Positions 23,778 through 30,396 of a stretch of DNA of 30,396 nt are shown here, in pieces. The stretch's first letter is position 1; every line of letters starts with the position of its first letter. Below the pieces are notes generated by a model. It had not been told where the DNA came from. It saw nothing but the letters and a program-made list of their open reading frames with translations, and ran no database searches. This DNA comes from Bacillota bacterium. GTDB lineage: Bacteria > Bacillota > Clostridia > Christensenellales > Aristaeellaceae. The position numbers and the translations under genes are program-made. The stretch covers positions 1-30,396 of the forward strand of contig JAEWWY010000177.1 in NCBI GenBank assembly GCA_023458835.1, read 5' to 3'.

Positions 23778-24669
23778 AGTTGACCCACCTCTTTTGCAGC
23801 CAGAATTGCACCAGCGTAAACAGGAGGATCAGCACGAACATCACCCAGGAGAAAGCCGACGCCATGCCCATCTTGTACATTTTGAAAGCATAGCGGTAAA
23901 TGCGCTCCATGAAGATGGTCGTTGCCCCCGCCGGGCCGCCCCCCGTCATAATGAAGACGGAATCAAACACCTGCAGGGAACCGATGATGAGCATGACCAC
24001 CAGCAAAAACAGCGTAGGGGAGATAAGCGGCAGGGTGATCCCGTACAATTTCCGCATAAAGCCCGCGCCGTCGATATCCGCCGCCTCATAATAGGTCTTG
24101 TCAATGGCCTTGAGGGCCGCCAGCAGGATCAGGGCAAAATATCCGCAATCCTTCCATACGGCGGCGATCACGATCCCCGGCATCGCCCAGTTCCTGTCAT
24201 TGAGCCAACTGGGGCCGCTGATGCCGATGAAGCCCAGCAATTGGTTGAACGCCCCGAACTGCCCGTTGAGAAACCACCTCCACACAGCCGCGGCCGCCAC
24301 CCAGGAGGTAATGACCGGCGTGTAGAAAATGATGCGGTAAAAAGACTTGCCGCGAAAATCACGGTTGAGCAAAAGCGCCTGGAACAGCGATACCACCAGA
24401 ACCAGCGGCACATACAGCGCCACATAGGTCAGCGTGTGCAGCCCCGTATCATACAACTCCCTGCCGGTGAGCACCTTGATGAAGTTGCGCAATCCCACAA
24501 ACCGGATGGAATCCATGGGCTTGAGCAGGTCGTAATCCAGCAGGCTGTAGGCGACGGATGCCAGCATGGGAATCAGGCAAAACGCCAGCAGGCCTATCAG
24601 CGACGGCGCCAGAAAGAACGCAACCGTAAGTCTCTTTTCCCGCCGGTTGCTAAGATACAAGCAGACCAC
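23767..24669 (-). CDS. MalF/UgpA-type sugar ABC transporter permease
   Basis: A 300-residue permease. Membrane helices begin with VAFFLAPSLIGLLAFCLIPM. The EAA loop is YYEAADIDGAGFMRKLYGITLP, and FIMTGGGPAGATT is the conserved segment of MalF-type subunits. The start is unclear: GTG 24669 abuts a run of seven G bases, while TTG 24660 would be better spaced from the GGGGTGG stretch as a Shine-Dalgarno. It lies 10 bp after the GH31 gene and overlaps the MalG-type gene. No ATPase gene is present. Confidence 0.93.
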   Translation of the reverse strand: MVCLYLSNRREKRLTVAFFLAPSLIGLLAFCLIPMLASVAYSLLDYDLLKPMDSIRFVGLRNFIKVLTGRELYDTGLHTLTYVALYVPLVLVVSLFQALLLNRDFRGKSFYRIIFYTPVITSWVAAAAVWRWFLNGQFGAFNQLLGFIGISGPSWLNDRNWAMPGIVIAAVWKDCGYFALILLAALKAIDKTYYEAADIDGAGFMRKLYGITLPLISPTLFLLVVMLIIGSLQVFDSVFIMTGGGPAGATTIFMERIYRYAFKMYKMGMASAFSWVMFVLILLFTLVQFWLQKRWVNYDT

Positions 24670-24679
24670 CCCCCCGTTG

Positions 24680-26947
24680 TTATCTGTGTTGCAGGTGATT
24701 CCCTATGGACCGGCCGGAGCTCTCACCATTGCCGTCCATCCTTTCGAATACGGGAATCTGCTCAAGCGGGCAGGAGACGCGCATCTCACTGCTTCCGTCA
24801 AAGCATTCGCCGGTAAAGAAATGACGCCATCTGCCCCCGGGCAGGTATACGCTGCGCTCATCCCCGCCTTCCCGCACCATCGGGGCGACAAGATAGCGGC
24901 GGCCAAGCATGTACTCATCCTCCACGCTCCAGACCCGGGCATCCTCAGGGAAATCCAGGCAAAGATGCGCCATCATAGGCCGGCGGGCACGGACGCAATG
25001 CTGCGCTTCCTCCCACAGGTACGGGCGCAGCCGTTCACGCAGGCGCGCATACCCGCAGGCAACTGCAAGCACCCGGTCGTCCTTCAGCTTTTGGGCAAGA
25101 TTCCACGGGCTGCGGTCATTGTTGCAATCGCTTTCATAGGTGCCATAAAACTGGCCGCCCCTGGGCTCTGCGTGCCACTGCATCACCGGGCTGAAGCAGC
25201 CCATGGCCGTCGCCCGCAGATACAGCTCCGCGCCTGGCAATTCCCCCGCGAAGCCGCCGATGTCAAAGCTCCAGAACAGCACGCCGGACAGGCCCGCCGA
25301 TATCCCCGCCCGAAGCTGGCTTTGCAATTCGCTCCACTGGCTCAATTGATCGCCCGCCCAATGGATGGGCTGGGCCTGGGCGCCCACATACCCCGCGCGG
25401 CTGAAAATGGCGCCGTTTATCCCGTTTTCGTTCAGGAACGCATGGTAGGCCCCTATGTACTGCCCGGGATACAGGTTGTGCGCCCGCAGCCCCGTGCTGC
25501 CGTCATGCAGCCGGGCGGATTTTTCAAACAGGAACTCTCCCCCGTCCGTCTTGAAGCCTTCCACGCCTATGTCCAGCAGGTACTTGCGCTTTGAAAACCA
25601 CCATTTGACAGCCTCGGGGTTCGTAAAATCCGGCAGCATGCTGTTGTGGAACCAGTTCTCCGTGATCCGGTAAGGGCTTCCGTCCCCGCTCTGGACGACA
25701 TACCCCTTTGCGACCGCCTCACGGATGTCTTCCTCCAGCGCTTCCCCCGGTTCCCCGTCCCACTCGTGCTTGATAACGGGAATTTGCCAGAGCACCAGGT
25801 GCAGGCCCTGTTCCCGGAGGCGGGAGACGGTTTCGCGGGGATCCTTCCAGTTTCCGTTGCCGTTCCACCGGTAGAAGGTGCGCTCATCGCTCCATGCCTC
25901 CAGAACTATGACGGACGCAGGATAGTTGAACCGTTTAAGCGCCGATAGCTGTGCCTCCACCTCCGCGTCGCTGTTCCAGCCATTGGCGCTTATCCATACC
26001 CCGAAAGCCCATTCCGGCGGGAGCGCGGGCTTTCCCGTAAGGTGAACAAAGGTTGACAGCACATCGGCCGAAGAGCCGAAGAAAAGCACATCCCTGCTCA
26101 GCAGATTGCCCTCTGTTTCCTGCGTGATGGTCATATGATCCGAGAAGTCCATGGCGGCGGGAATGTCACTCACCCGGTACCAGCCCAGGCCCTGCTCCGT
26201 AAAGAAAAACGGCATCGGCAGGTAGGTTTGCTCCCCCTGATGGGTGAATTTCTCCACCACCCTGCCATTGGTAAACCTGTTCTTTTGATTGACGGCGTCA
26301 AAGCGTTCGCCGGTGCCCATAACATAGGCGCAGGCCATGGATACATGCATCTGAATTTTTGCGACGCTCCCGTCCGCCCGCCGGTAAAGCGAAAATCCCA
26401 AGCCTTCGCATATCAGATTACTGAACCGTTTCAGTTTCCAAATTTTTTCCGACGCCGATATTTCCAACAAAAACCCTTCCGGCAATGCAAGCGTTGCCTG
26501 ATCACACGCGGAGCCTGAAAAGGCGCCTTGTTCCGTGACGATCTCCAGGGTCTTTCCGCCTGTAAAGGATACGGCGATATCATCTCCATAGCGCAAGGAT
26601 ACCGTTTGGCCGTTTCGTAAAAGAGCTGACGGCGCTTTAAGCTCTTCCTGTGCCAGCACATCAAAGGAAAACCATGCAGTTTCTTCCTTGCCGGTATAGA
26701 AACGGTAGCTCACCCTTTGCGGTTTCGCAAAAGCCCCCAGTTCAAAGCGGTAACGCCGCCCTCCCAGCGGCATGCCCTCCAGGACCTTAATCCGCCCTTG
26801 CGCCTTAAGCTTCAGAGATGGAATGAGATCATCGCCATCCACCCTGCAGGTGACCGTCACGTTATCCCCCAAAAGGGGAAGTTCCGGGTTCCGCGAAAAG
26901 CCCTGCGTTTCAAATGGCGTAAGGCTCTCGCCCAGATGTTTGATCAT
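24680..26947 (-). CDS. GH31 alpha-glycosidase (alpha-glucosidase/alpha-xylosidase type)
   Basis: A 755-residue GH31 enzyme starting at ATG 26947, with AAAGGGG upstream; the longer frame to 26995 overlaps the LacI gene. An N-terminal beta-sandwich (to about residue 250) precedes the (beta/alpha)8 barrel. The nucleophile is D468 in FKTDGGEF. The likely acid/base is D533 in WAGDQLSQW, followed by LRAGISAGLSGVLFWSFDIGGF. VIVLEAWSDERTFYRW is a barrel segment found in several GH31 subgroups. No signal peptide, so it cleaves imported alpha-glycosides in the cytoplasm. Isomalto-type, xylosyl and sulfoquinovosyl substrates cannot be separated by eye. It is co-directional with and 13 bp from its LacI regulator. 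Confidence 0.94.
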   Translation of the reverse strand: MIKHLGESLTPFETQGFSRNPELPLLGDNVTVTCRVDGDDLIPSLKLKAQGRIKVLEGMPLGGRRYRFELGAFAKPQRVSYRFYTGKEETAWFSFDVLAQEELKAPSALLRNGQTVSLRYGDDIAVSFTGGKTLEIVTEQGAFSGSACDQATLALPEGFLLEISASEKIWKLKRFSNLICEGLGFSLYRRADGSVAKIQMHVSMACAYVMGTGERFDAVNQKNRFTNGRVVEKFTHQGEQTYLPMPFFFTEQGLGWYRVSDIPAAMDFSDHMTITQETEGNLLSRDVLFFGSSADVLSTFVHLTGKPALPPEWAFGVWISANGWNSDAEVEAQLSALKRFNYPASVIVLEAWSDERTFYRWNGNGNWKDPRETVSRLREQGLHLVLWQIPVIKHEWDGEPGEALEEDIREAVAKGYVVQSGDGSPYRITENWFHNSMLPDFTNPEAVKWWFSKRKYLLDIGVEGFKTDGGEFLFEKSARLHDGSTGLRAHNLYPGQYIGAYHAFLNENGINGAIFSRAGYVGAQAQPIHWAGDQLSQWSELQSQLRAGISAGLSGVLFWSFDIGGFAGELPGAELYLRATAMGCFSPVMQWHAEPRGGQFYGTYESDCNNDRSPWNLAQKLKDDRVLAVACGYARLRERLRPYLWEEAQHCVRARRPMMAHLCLDFPEDARVWSVEDEYMLGRRYLVAPMVREGGDERSVYLPGGRWRHFFTGECFDGSSEMRVSCPLEQIPVFERMDGNGESSGRSIGNHLQHR

Positions 26948-26960
26948 GATCGCAGCCCCT

Positions 26961-27983
26961 TTATGAAATGGATCGCACCGATTCCCGCTCCACAAGCCTG
27001 ATGGGCAGAATGCACTCCTGCTTGCCGGTATTGCCCTGGGTGGAGTCCAGAATCATGCGCACGGCGCATCTTCCCTTTTCAGCAATATCCTGCCAGACGG
27101 TCGTCAGCGACGGGTCGCACATGCGCGCCAGGCTGACGTCGTCAAAGCCGATCACGGATATATCCTGCGGCACTTCCACGCCAAGGCGCCGAAGCCCCTT
27201 GACTAGGCCGATGCCAAGGATGTCCGCCGTCACAAACGCGGCCGTTTCTCCGTCTCCCCGTGCAATCATTTCTCCGGCCGCGGCCATGCCGTATTCAAAC
27301 TCCATCGTTCCAAGATATAAGTGCTTATCTTCCGCCGCTATACCCGATTCAAGCAGCGCCTCCCGATATCCCTGAAAGCGTTTGAAATTGACCCCATGCT
27401 CACTGATGGAGCCGGATACGAACGCGATCTTTTTATGCCCCCGTTCCACAAGATACCTGGTTACCATATGGCCGCCCGCCCGGTCGTCAATGCCGATGGT
27501 ATGAAACACCGGGTCATTCACATACGTATCGATCAGCACCACCGGCACGGAGAGCTGGTGCAGTTCATCCAGGCTTTTGGTGGGGTAGGAGCCGATAATG
27601 ATGATGCCGTCCACGCCGCGGTTGCGGGCGATGTTCATATAGCTCTGGTTGGTTTCCGGGCCTGAAAGCAGCAGGTGATAACCTTCCCTGCGGGCCGTAT
27701 ACTCAATGGCGGAAAGCAGCTCGCCATAAAAGGGATTGCCAAACATCATTTCCTTTCCAGGTTCGTTTTGCGGTATCACCACGCCGATCAGGTTCGTCTT
27801 TTTGCTGGAAAGGCTTCGTGCATTCAGATTCGGAACATAATTCAGCTTTTCGATAGCCTGATAGACACGCTCGGTTGTTCCGGCGCTGATTGTTTCGGTC
27901 GCTTTTTGATTGAGTACATAGCTGACGGTCGCCGGCGACACACCGGCTTCCCTCGCAACATCCTTGATGTTTATACGTTTCAT
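26961..27983 (-). CDS. LacI-family regulator of the GH31/ABC operon
   Basis: A 340-residue LacI regulator. The helix-turn-helix is NIKDVAREAGVSPATVSYVL (residues 5-24), followed by hinge NYVPNLNARSLSS and the effector domain (IGVVIPQNEPGKE; VPVVLIDTYVND; ISVIGFDDVSLARM; LTTVWQDI). It is first in the operon, directly under a near-consensus promoter (28023-28051), with operator-like 12-mers at 28006-28017 and across its own start codon. Autorepression with coordinate control of GH31 and the importer is therefore likely. It belongs to a different LacI subgroup from the paralogous pair at the left end. Confidence 0.94.
   Translation of the reverse strand: MKRINIKDVAREAGVSPATVSYVLNQKATETISAGTTERVYQAIEKLNYVPNLNARSLSSKKTNLIGVVIPQNEPGKEMMFGNPFYGELLSAIEYTARREGYHLLLSGPETNQSYMNIARNRGVDGIIIIGSYPTKSLDELHQLSVPVVLIDTYVNDPVFHTIGIDDRAGGHMVTRYLVERGHKKIAFVSGSISEHGVNFKRFQGYREALLESGIAAEDKHLYLGTMEFEYGMAAAGEMIARGDGETAAFVTADILGIGLVKGLRRLGVEVPQDISVIGFDDVSLARMCDPSLTTVWQDIAEKGRCAVRMILDSTQGNTGKQECILPIRLVERESVRSIS
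27971..27982. promoter_or_regulatory. Second operator-like copy overlapping the LacI start codon
   Basis: TTATACGTTTCA matches the upstream 12-mer TTAAACGTTTCA (28006-28017) at 11 of 12 positions, 35 bp away. It covers codons 1-4 of the LacI gene, so coding constraint could explain part of the match. Confidence 0.4.
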
Positions 27984-28005
27984 GCAGTCACATCATTTCC
28001 GCTAC

Positions 28006-28017
28006 TTAAACGTTTCA
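28006..28017. promoter_or_regulatory. LacI-type operator in the GH31 operon promoter
   Basis: TTAAACGTTTCA contains the perfect 8-bp palindrome AAACGTTT (28008-28015) with the central CG typical of LacI-family operators. It begins 6 bp downstream of the -10 box, covering the transcription start. Autorepression by the adjacent LacI protein is inferred. Confidence 0.65.
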
Positions 28018-28022
28018 ATGAA

Positions 28023-28051
28023 ATGTTATCATGATACAAATGAAATGTCAA
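28023..28051 (-). promoter_or_regulatory. Sigma-A-type promoter of the LacI-GH31-ABC operon
   Basis: Minus strand: perfect -35 TTGACA (28051-28046), 17-bp spacer, -10 TAACAT (28028-28023). The 10-mer ACATTTCATT occurs twice, 22 bp apart, once overlapping each promoter box. Confidence 0.8.
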
Positions 28052-28089
28052 TGAGATTTTGAAACTTTATTCCGTATACCCATTCGCTC

Positions 28090-28119
28090 TTGTCATGCGC
28101 GCAAGGGGAGTGGTATGAT
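28090..28119 (+). promoter_or_regulatory. Promoter of the stand-alone receiver gene
   Basis: -35 TTGTCA (28090-28095), 18-bp spacer, -10 TATGAT (28114-28119) preceded by TGG (extended -10). Transcription should start near 28126, about 26 bp before the GTG start. It diverges from the LacI promoter at 28023-28051. Confidence 0.7.
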
Positions 28120-28151
28120 GCTCTCAGTTGTTATATTTATGAGGAAAGCAA

Positions 28152-28577
28152 GTGAGCAGCATGGTATCCGGCTTGATCAAGGTACTGATAGTCGACGATA
28201 ATAAGGACCTGGCAGCCATTATCGACCGTCTGTTTGCGCAGTATGCCGACATTATTCCCGCGGGGGTTGCCAACAGCGGACGCGAAGCGCTTGACATGAT
28301 CCAAAAAGAAAAAATCGACGTGGTTCTGCTGGACATTATCATGCCTGATATGGATGGCATGCAGGTGCTTGCGCAGCTTATGCAAATGGAGGGTAAAAAG
28401 CCGGCTGTCGTCGTTTTGTCTGCTATCAGCAGCAATGCCATGATCCGGCGCGCGCTGGAGCTTGGCGCCGATTCTTTTTTGGTCAAGCCTGTGGACGCCA
28501 TCACCATGATCGAGAAAATCCGGTCAGTGCATCAATTGCACCGCAGCGGCAGATTAACCAAAGTTGATATCGGATAA
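28152..28577 (+). CDS. Stand-alone response-regulator receiver, Spo0A-receiver-like
   Basis: A 141-residue single receiver domain. The acidic pair is D15/D16 (VLIVDDNKDL), the phospho-acceptor is D61 in LLDIIMPDMDG, Ser90 occupies the conserved Thr/Ser position and Lys112 lies in VKPVD. The pattern resembles the receiver half of Spo0A, but no DNA-binding domain follows; only about 14 residues remain after the last helix. The GTG start at 28152 is chosen because GAGGAA lies five bases upstream; the ATG at 28161 is too far. It may relay phosphate or regulate by protein contact. Its 3' end overlaps the convergent kinase gene by 24 bp, which suggests a partnership. Confidence 0.88.
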   Translation: MSSMVSGLIKVLIVDDNKDLAAIIDRLFAQYADIIPAGVANSGREALDMIQKEKIDVVLLDIIMPDMDGMQVLAQLMQMEGKKPAVVVLSAISSNAMIRRALELGADSFLVKPVDAITMIEKIRSVHQLHRSGRLTKVDIG

Positions 28578-30396
28578 TTCCATTTGGACAAGGCTGTCCA
28601 GCCCCATGCCGCTGTAGTCGGCGGCGTATCCTGCATCCTTCAGGTGCAGTATGGGCAGCGTTACGGAGAATGTGCTTCCCTTGCCAAGGCTGCTTTCAAA
28701 CGCGATGCTTCCGCCCAGCAATTCCGTCAGCGCTTTGCAGATGGAAAGCCCTATGCCGCAGCCTTCGCTTGTCCTGGTCAGGGAGGTATCCACCTGCCGG
28801 AAGCGGTCGAAGATGACAATCTTTTTTTCATCAGGAATTCCTTCGCCGTTATCCATTACGGTGATGATCACGTTTTGGGCAAGCGCCTTAAAATCCACCT
28901 GGATGGAGCCGCCCGCCGAAGTGTGCTTCATGGCGTTGGATAGGAGGTTCAGCAGAATCCTTTCCAGCATCAGGCTGTCGGTAGACAGGAACAGCTCTTC
29001 CATATTGCGGGAAAAATGCAGCGTCAGTCCCTTTTGCCTGGCATAGGCGTCGGTGGAAACAAAGATGCTTTTGAGCAAAGCCACCGCGTCCACGCGCTCC
29101 CAATGCGGCTCCATGAAGCCGGCATCCAGCTTTGTAATGTCCAGCAGATTGGCTACCAGCCGCCTTAACCGGTAGGCGTTGACCTTCAGCATGCTTACAA
29201 ACCGGACATGGTCTTCGCTTTGGCTGCCTATGCTCGCAGTTTCCTGTCCCATCATATCCGCAAGAAGCACAATGATGGACAGGGGGGTTTTGAACTCATG
29301 GGAGATGTTGATAAAAAAGTCGGTGATCAGCCGGTTCTTCTCCTCCAGCTCTTCCGTCTTTCGCCTAAGCTCCGTTTCCATGGCCTTTCTTGAGCTGATA
29401 TCATGGGCGATGCCGATGATGCCCTGCACATTTTTGTTTTCGTCCAGCCATGGCGTCTTGTTCACCAAATACGTTCGTGTTCCCTGGGGTGTAGGAACGG
29501 TCTCTTCAAAGGGCTGCGCATCGCGCGAGGCAAGCACCTGCCTGTCGTTTCTGATGATCTCCCAGGCTTTTTCCTGGTCGGCATAAATCTGCACATCGGT
29601 TTTGCCTATGATCTGATCCAGCGGCATGCCCATGGCCCGGCCCAGCGCCCGGTTGCCCATCAAGATCCTGCTGTTTTCATCCTTGAGAAAAACGGGGTCC
29701 TTGGTGCCATCGATGATGGCTTGAAGCAGTTCTTCCTGCCGGCGCAAGGCCTGGGCTGCCTTTTTGCGCTCCGTGATGTCGTACAGGAGATAGGTGCAGG
29801 CATACCCGGCGGACAGCCTGCGGTATGTGGCGGCAATCTCCACAGGCACGCGCGTCCCTTCCTTGTTCAGCACCTCCATTTCCGCGGGCACCGCAAGCCC
29901 GCTTTTTCCCTGTTTGGCAAAAATCTCAAAATCGAGGCGGACCCGGCTTTGATGCGGCTCCGGCAGCAGGCTGTAAAAGAAGGTGCGGAAGAATTCATTT
30001 TTCTCATAGTGAAGCAACTCCGCCGCGGCCGTATTGGCAAAAAAAATCCTGCCGGCCTCATCCACCGAAATGATTGCAGCCGCAGTGCACTCCGCCAGGC
30101 TGATATAATTGTCTTTGTCCCTTGTGAAAAAATCTGCCATGATGGCAGGCAACGAGCTTCCCTGCTTCCTTGCCGAGTTGGCAACCTTGATCATGGAAAA
30201 GAGGGCAAAGATGGCGCCGACATACTGAGCGGCTCTTCCGGTCCAGCCAAGAAGGGTGCCAAGCTCATCCGTCAGGCAGAAGGCCAGCGTCCCCAGCGCC
30301 ATCATGATCAGTGAAAGGGCATACCAGTAAAGATAACCTGCCCTGTAGACTCTGTACTGCCTGTTCATTTGATGGAAAGCACAAAAATAGAATGCG
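28554..30396 (-). CDS. Membrane PAS-domain sensor histidine kinase, N-terminus probably beyond window
   Basis: The frame contains ATG 30368 (604 residues) but stays open to the window edge, and that ATG has no Shine-Dalgarno. The first ~65 residues hold two membrane helices (LYWYALSLIMMALGTLAFCL; YVGAIFALFSMI) that look like the end of a larger multi-helix MASE-type sensor, so the true start is probably outside. From ATG 30368: PAS 1 (about 85-200), PAS 2 (about 210-335, KDPVFLKDENSRIL), a coiled linker, HisKA with NISHEFKTPLS (phospho-acceptor His357) and HATPase (NLLSNAMKH; DNGEGIP; GCGIGLSICKAL). The stop lies inside the convergent receiver gene, a probable partner. Confidence 0.9.
   Translation of the reverse strand, partial: AFYFCAFHQMNRQYRVYRAGYLYWYALSLIMMALGTLAFCLTDELGTLLGWTGRAAQYVGAIFALFSMIKVANSARKQGSSLPAIMADFFTRDKDNYISLAECTAAAIISVDEAGRIFFANTAAAELLHYEKNEFFRTFFYSLLPEPHQSRVRLDFEIFAKQGKSGLAVPAEMEVLNKEGTRVPVEIAATYRRLSAGYACTYLLYDITERKKAAQALRRQEELLQAIIDGTKDPVFLKDENSRILMGNRALGRAMGMPLDQIIGKTDVQIYADQEKAWEIIRNDRQVLASRDAQPFEETVPTPQGTRTYLVNKTPWLDENKNVQGIIGIAHDISSRKAMETELRRKTEELEEKNRLITDFFINISHEFKTPLSIIVLLADMMGQETASIGSQSEDHVRFVSMLKVNAYRLRRLVANLLDITKLDAGFMEPHWERVDAVALLKSIFVSTDAYARQKGLTLHFSRNMEELFLSTDSLMLERILLNLLSNAMKHTSAGGSIQVDFKALAQNVIITVMDNGEGIPDEKKIVIFDRFRQVDTSLTRTSEGCGIGLSICKALTELLGGSIAFESSLGKGSTFSVTLPILHLKDAGYAADYSGMGLDSLVQMELSDINFG

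Noticed and set aside
1..30396. CRISPR array, tRNA/rRNA, insertion sequence or prophage
   Set aside because: No regularly spaced repeats, tRNA- or rRNA-like segments, transposase or integrase motifs were seen on reading both strands.

Overview
The window reads as part of a GC-rich Clostridia/Firmicutes-type chromosome specialised in carbohydrate scavenging, perhaps gut or rumen. The evidence is a YesM/YesN-type two-component pair, LplB/LplC-type sugar permeases, three LacI regulators, purine-rich Shine-Dalgarno sites before most genes, sigma-A-like promoters and a Spo0A-like receiver. A Christensenellales-like host is only a guess. I found no tRNA, rRNA, CRISPR array, transposase or prophage gene.

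Layout. (1) 1-5120, minus strand: a window-truncated DUF3604/PHP metallohydrolase, a LacI regulator, a Cys-type sulfatase and a second, paralogous LacI regulator. A consensus-like promoter with paired operator-like sites lies upstream. (2) 5120-5680: a gene-free stretch with REP-like palindromes and a strong terminator. (3) 5681-12110, minus strand: YesN-like response regulator and YesM-like kinase, then, from an internal promoter, a GH4 glycosidase, a BadF/BcrA-type sugar kinase and a NagB-like protein. (4) 12568-19546, plus strand, divergent from the regulator: a large ABC solute-binding protein, an attenuating terminator, two permeases, a Gfo/Idh/MocA dehydrogenase, a sugar-phosphate isomerase/epimerase-like TIM barrel and an MFS permease. 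(5) 19629-27983, minus strand: LacI regulator, GH31 alpha-glycosidase, two MalF/MalG-type permeases, solute-binding protein, Gfo/Idh/MocA dehydrogenase and ThuA-like protein, apparently from one promoter with two operator copies. (6) 28152-30396: a stand-alone receiver and a PAS histidine kinase whose 3' ends overlap; the kinase appears cut by the window edge.

Together these look like three adjacent, separately regulated glycan modules. Module 1 removes sulfate esters under LacI control. Module 2 senses an extracellular ligand through YesM/YesN and imports an oligosaccharide. Module 3 imports an alpha-glycoside and cleaves it with GH31. Modules 2 and 3 each pair an ABC importer with a Gfo/Idh/MocA dehydrogenase plus a second accessory enzyme, which suggests oxidative (possibly 3-keto-sugar) processing beside simple hydrolysis. 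Neither importer has its own ATPase here. Both solute-binding proteins have signal peptides without a lipobox Cys. The NagB-like and GH4 enzymes depart from canonical active-site signatures, so their substrates may be non-standard.
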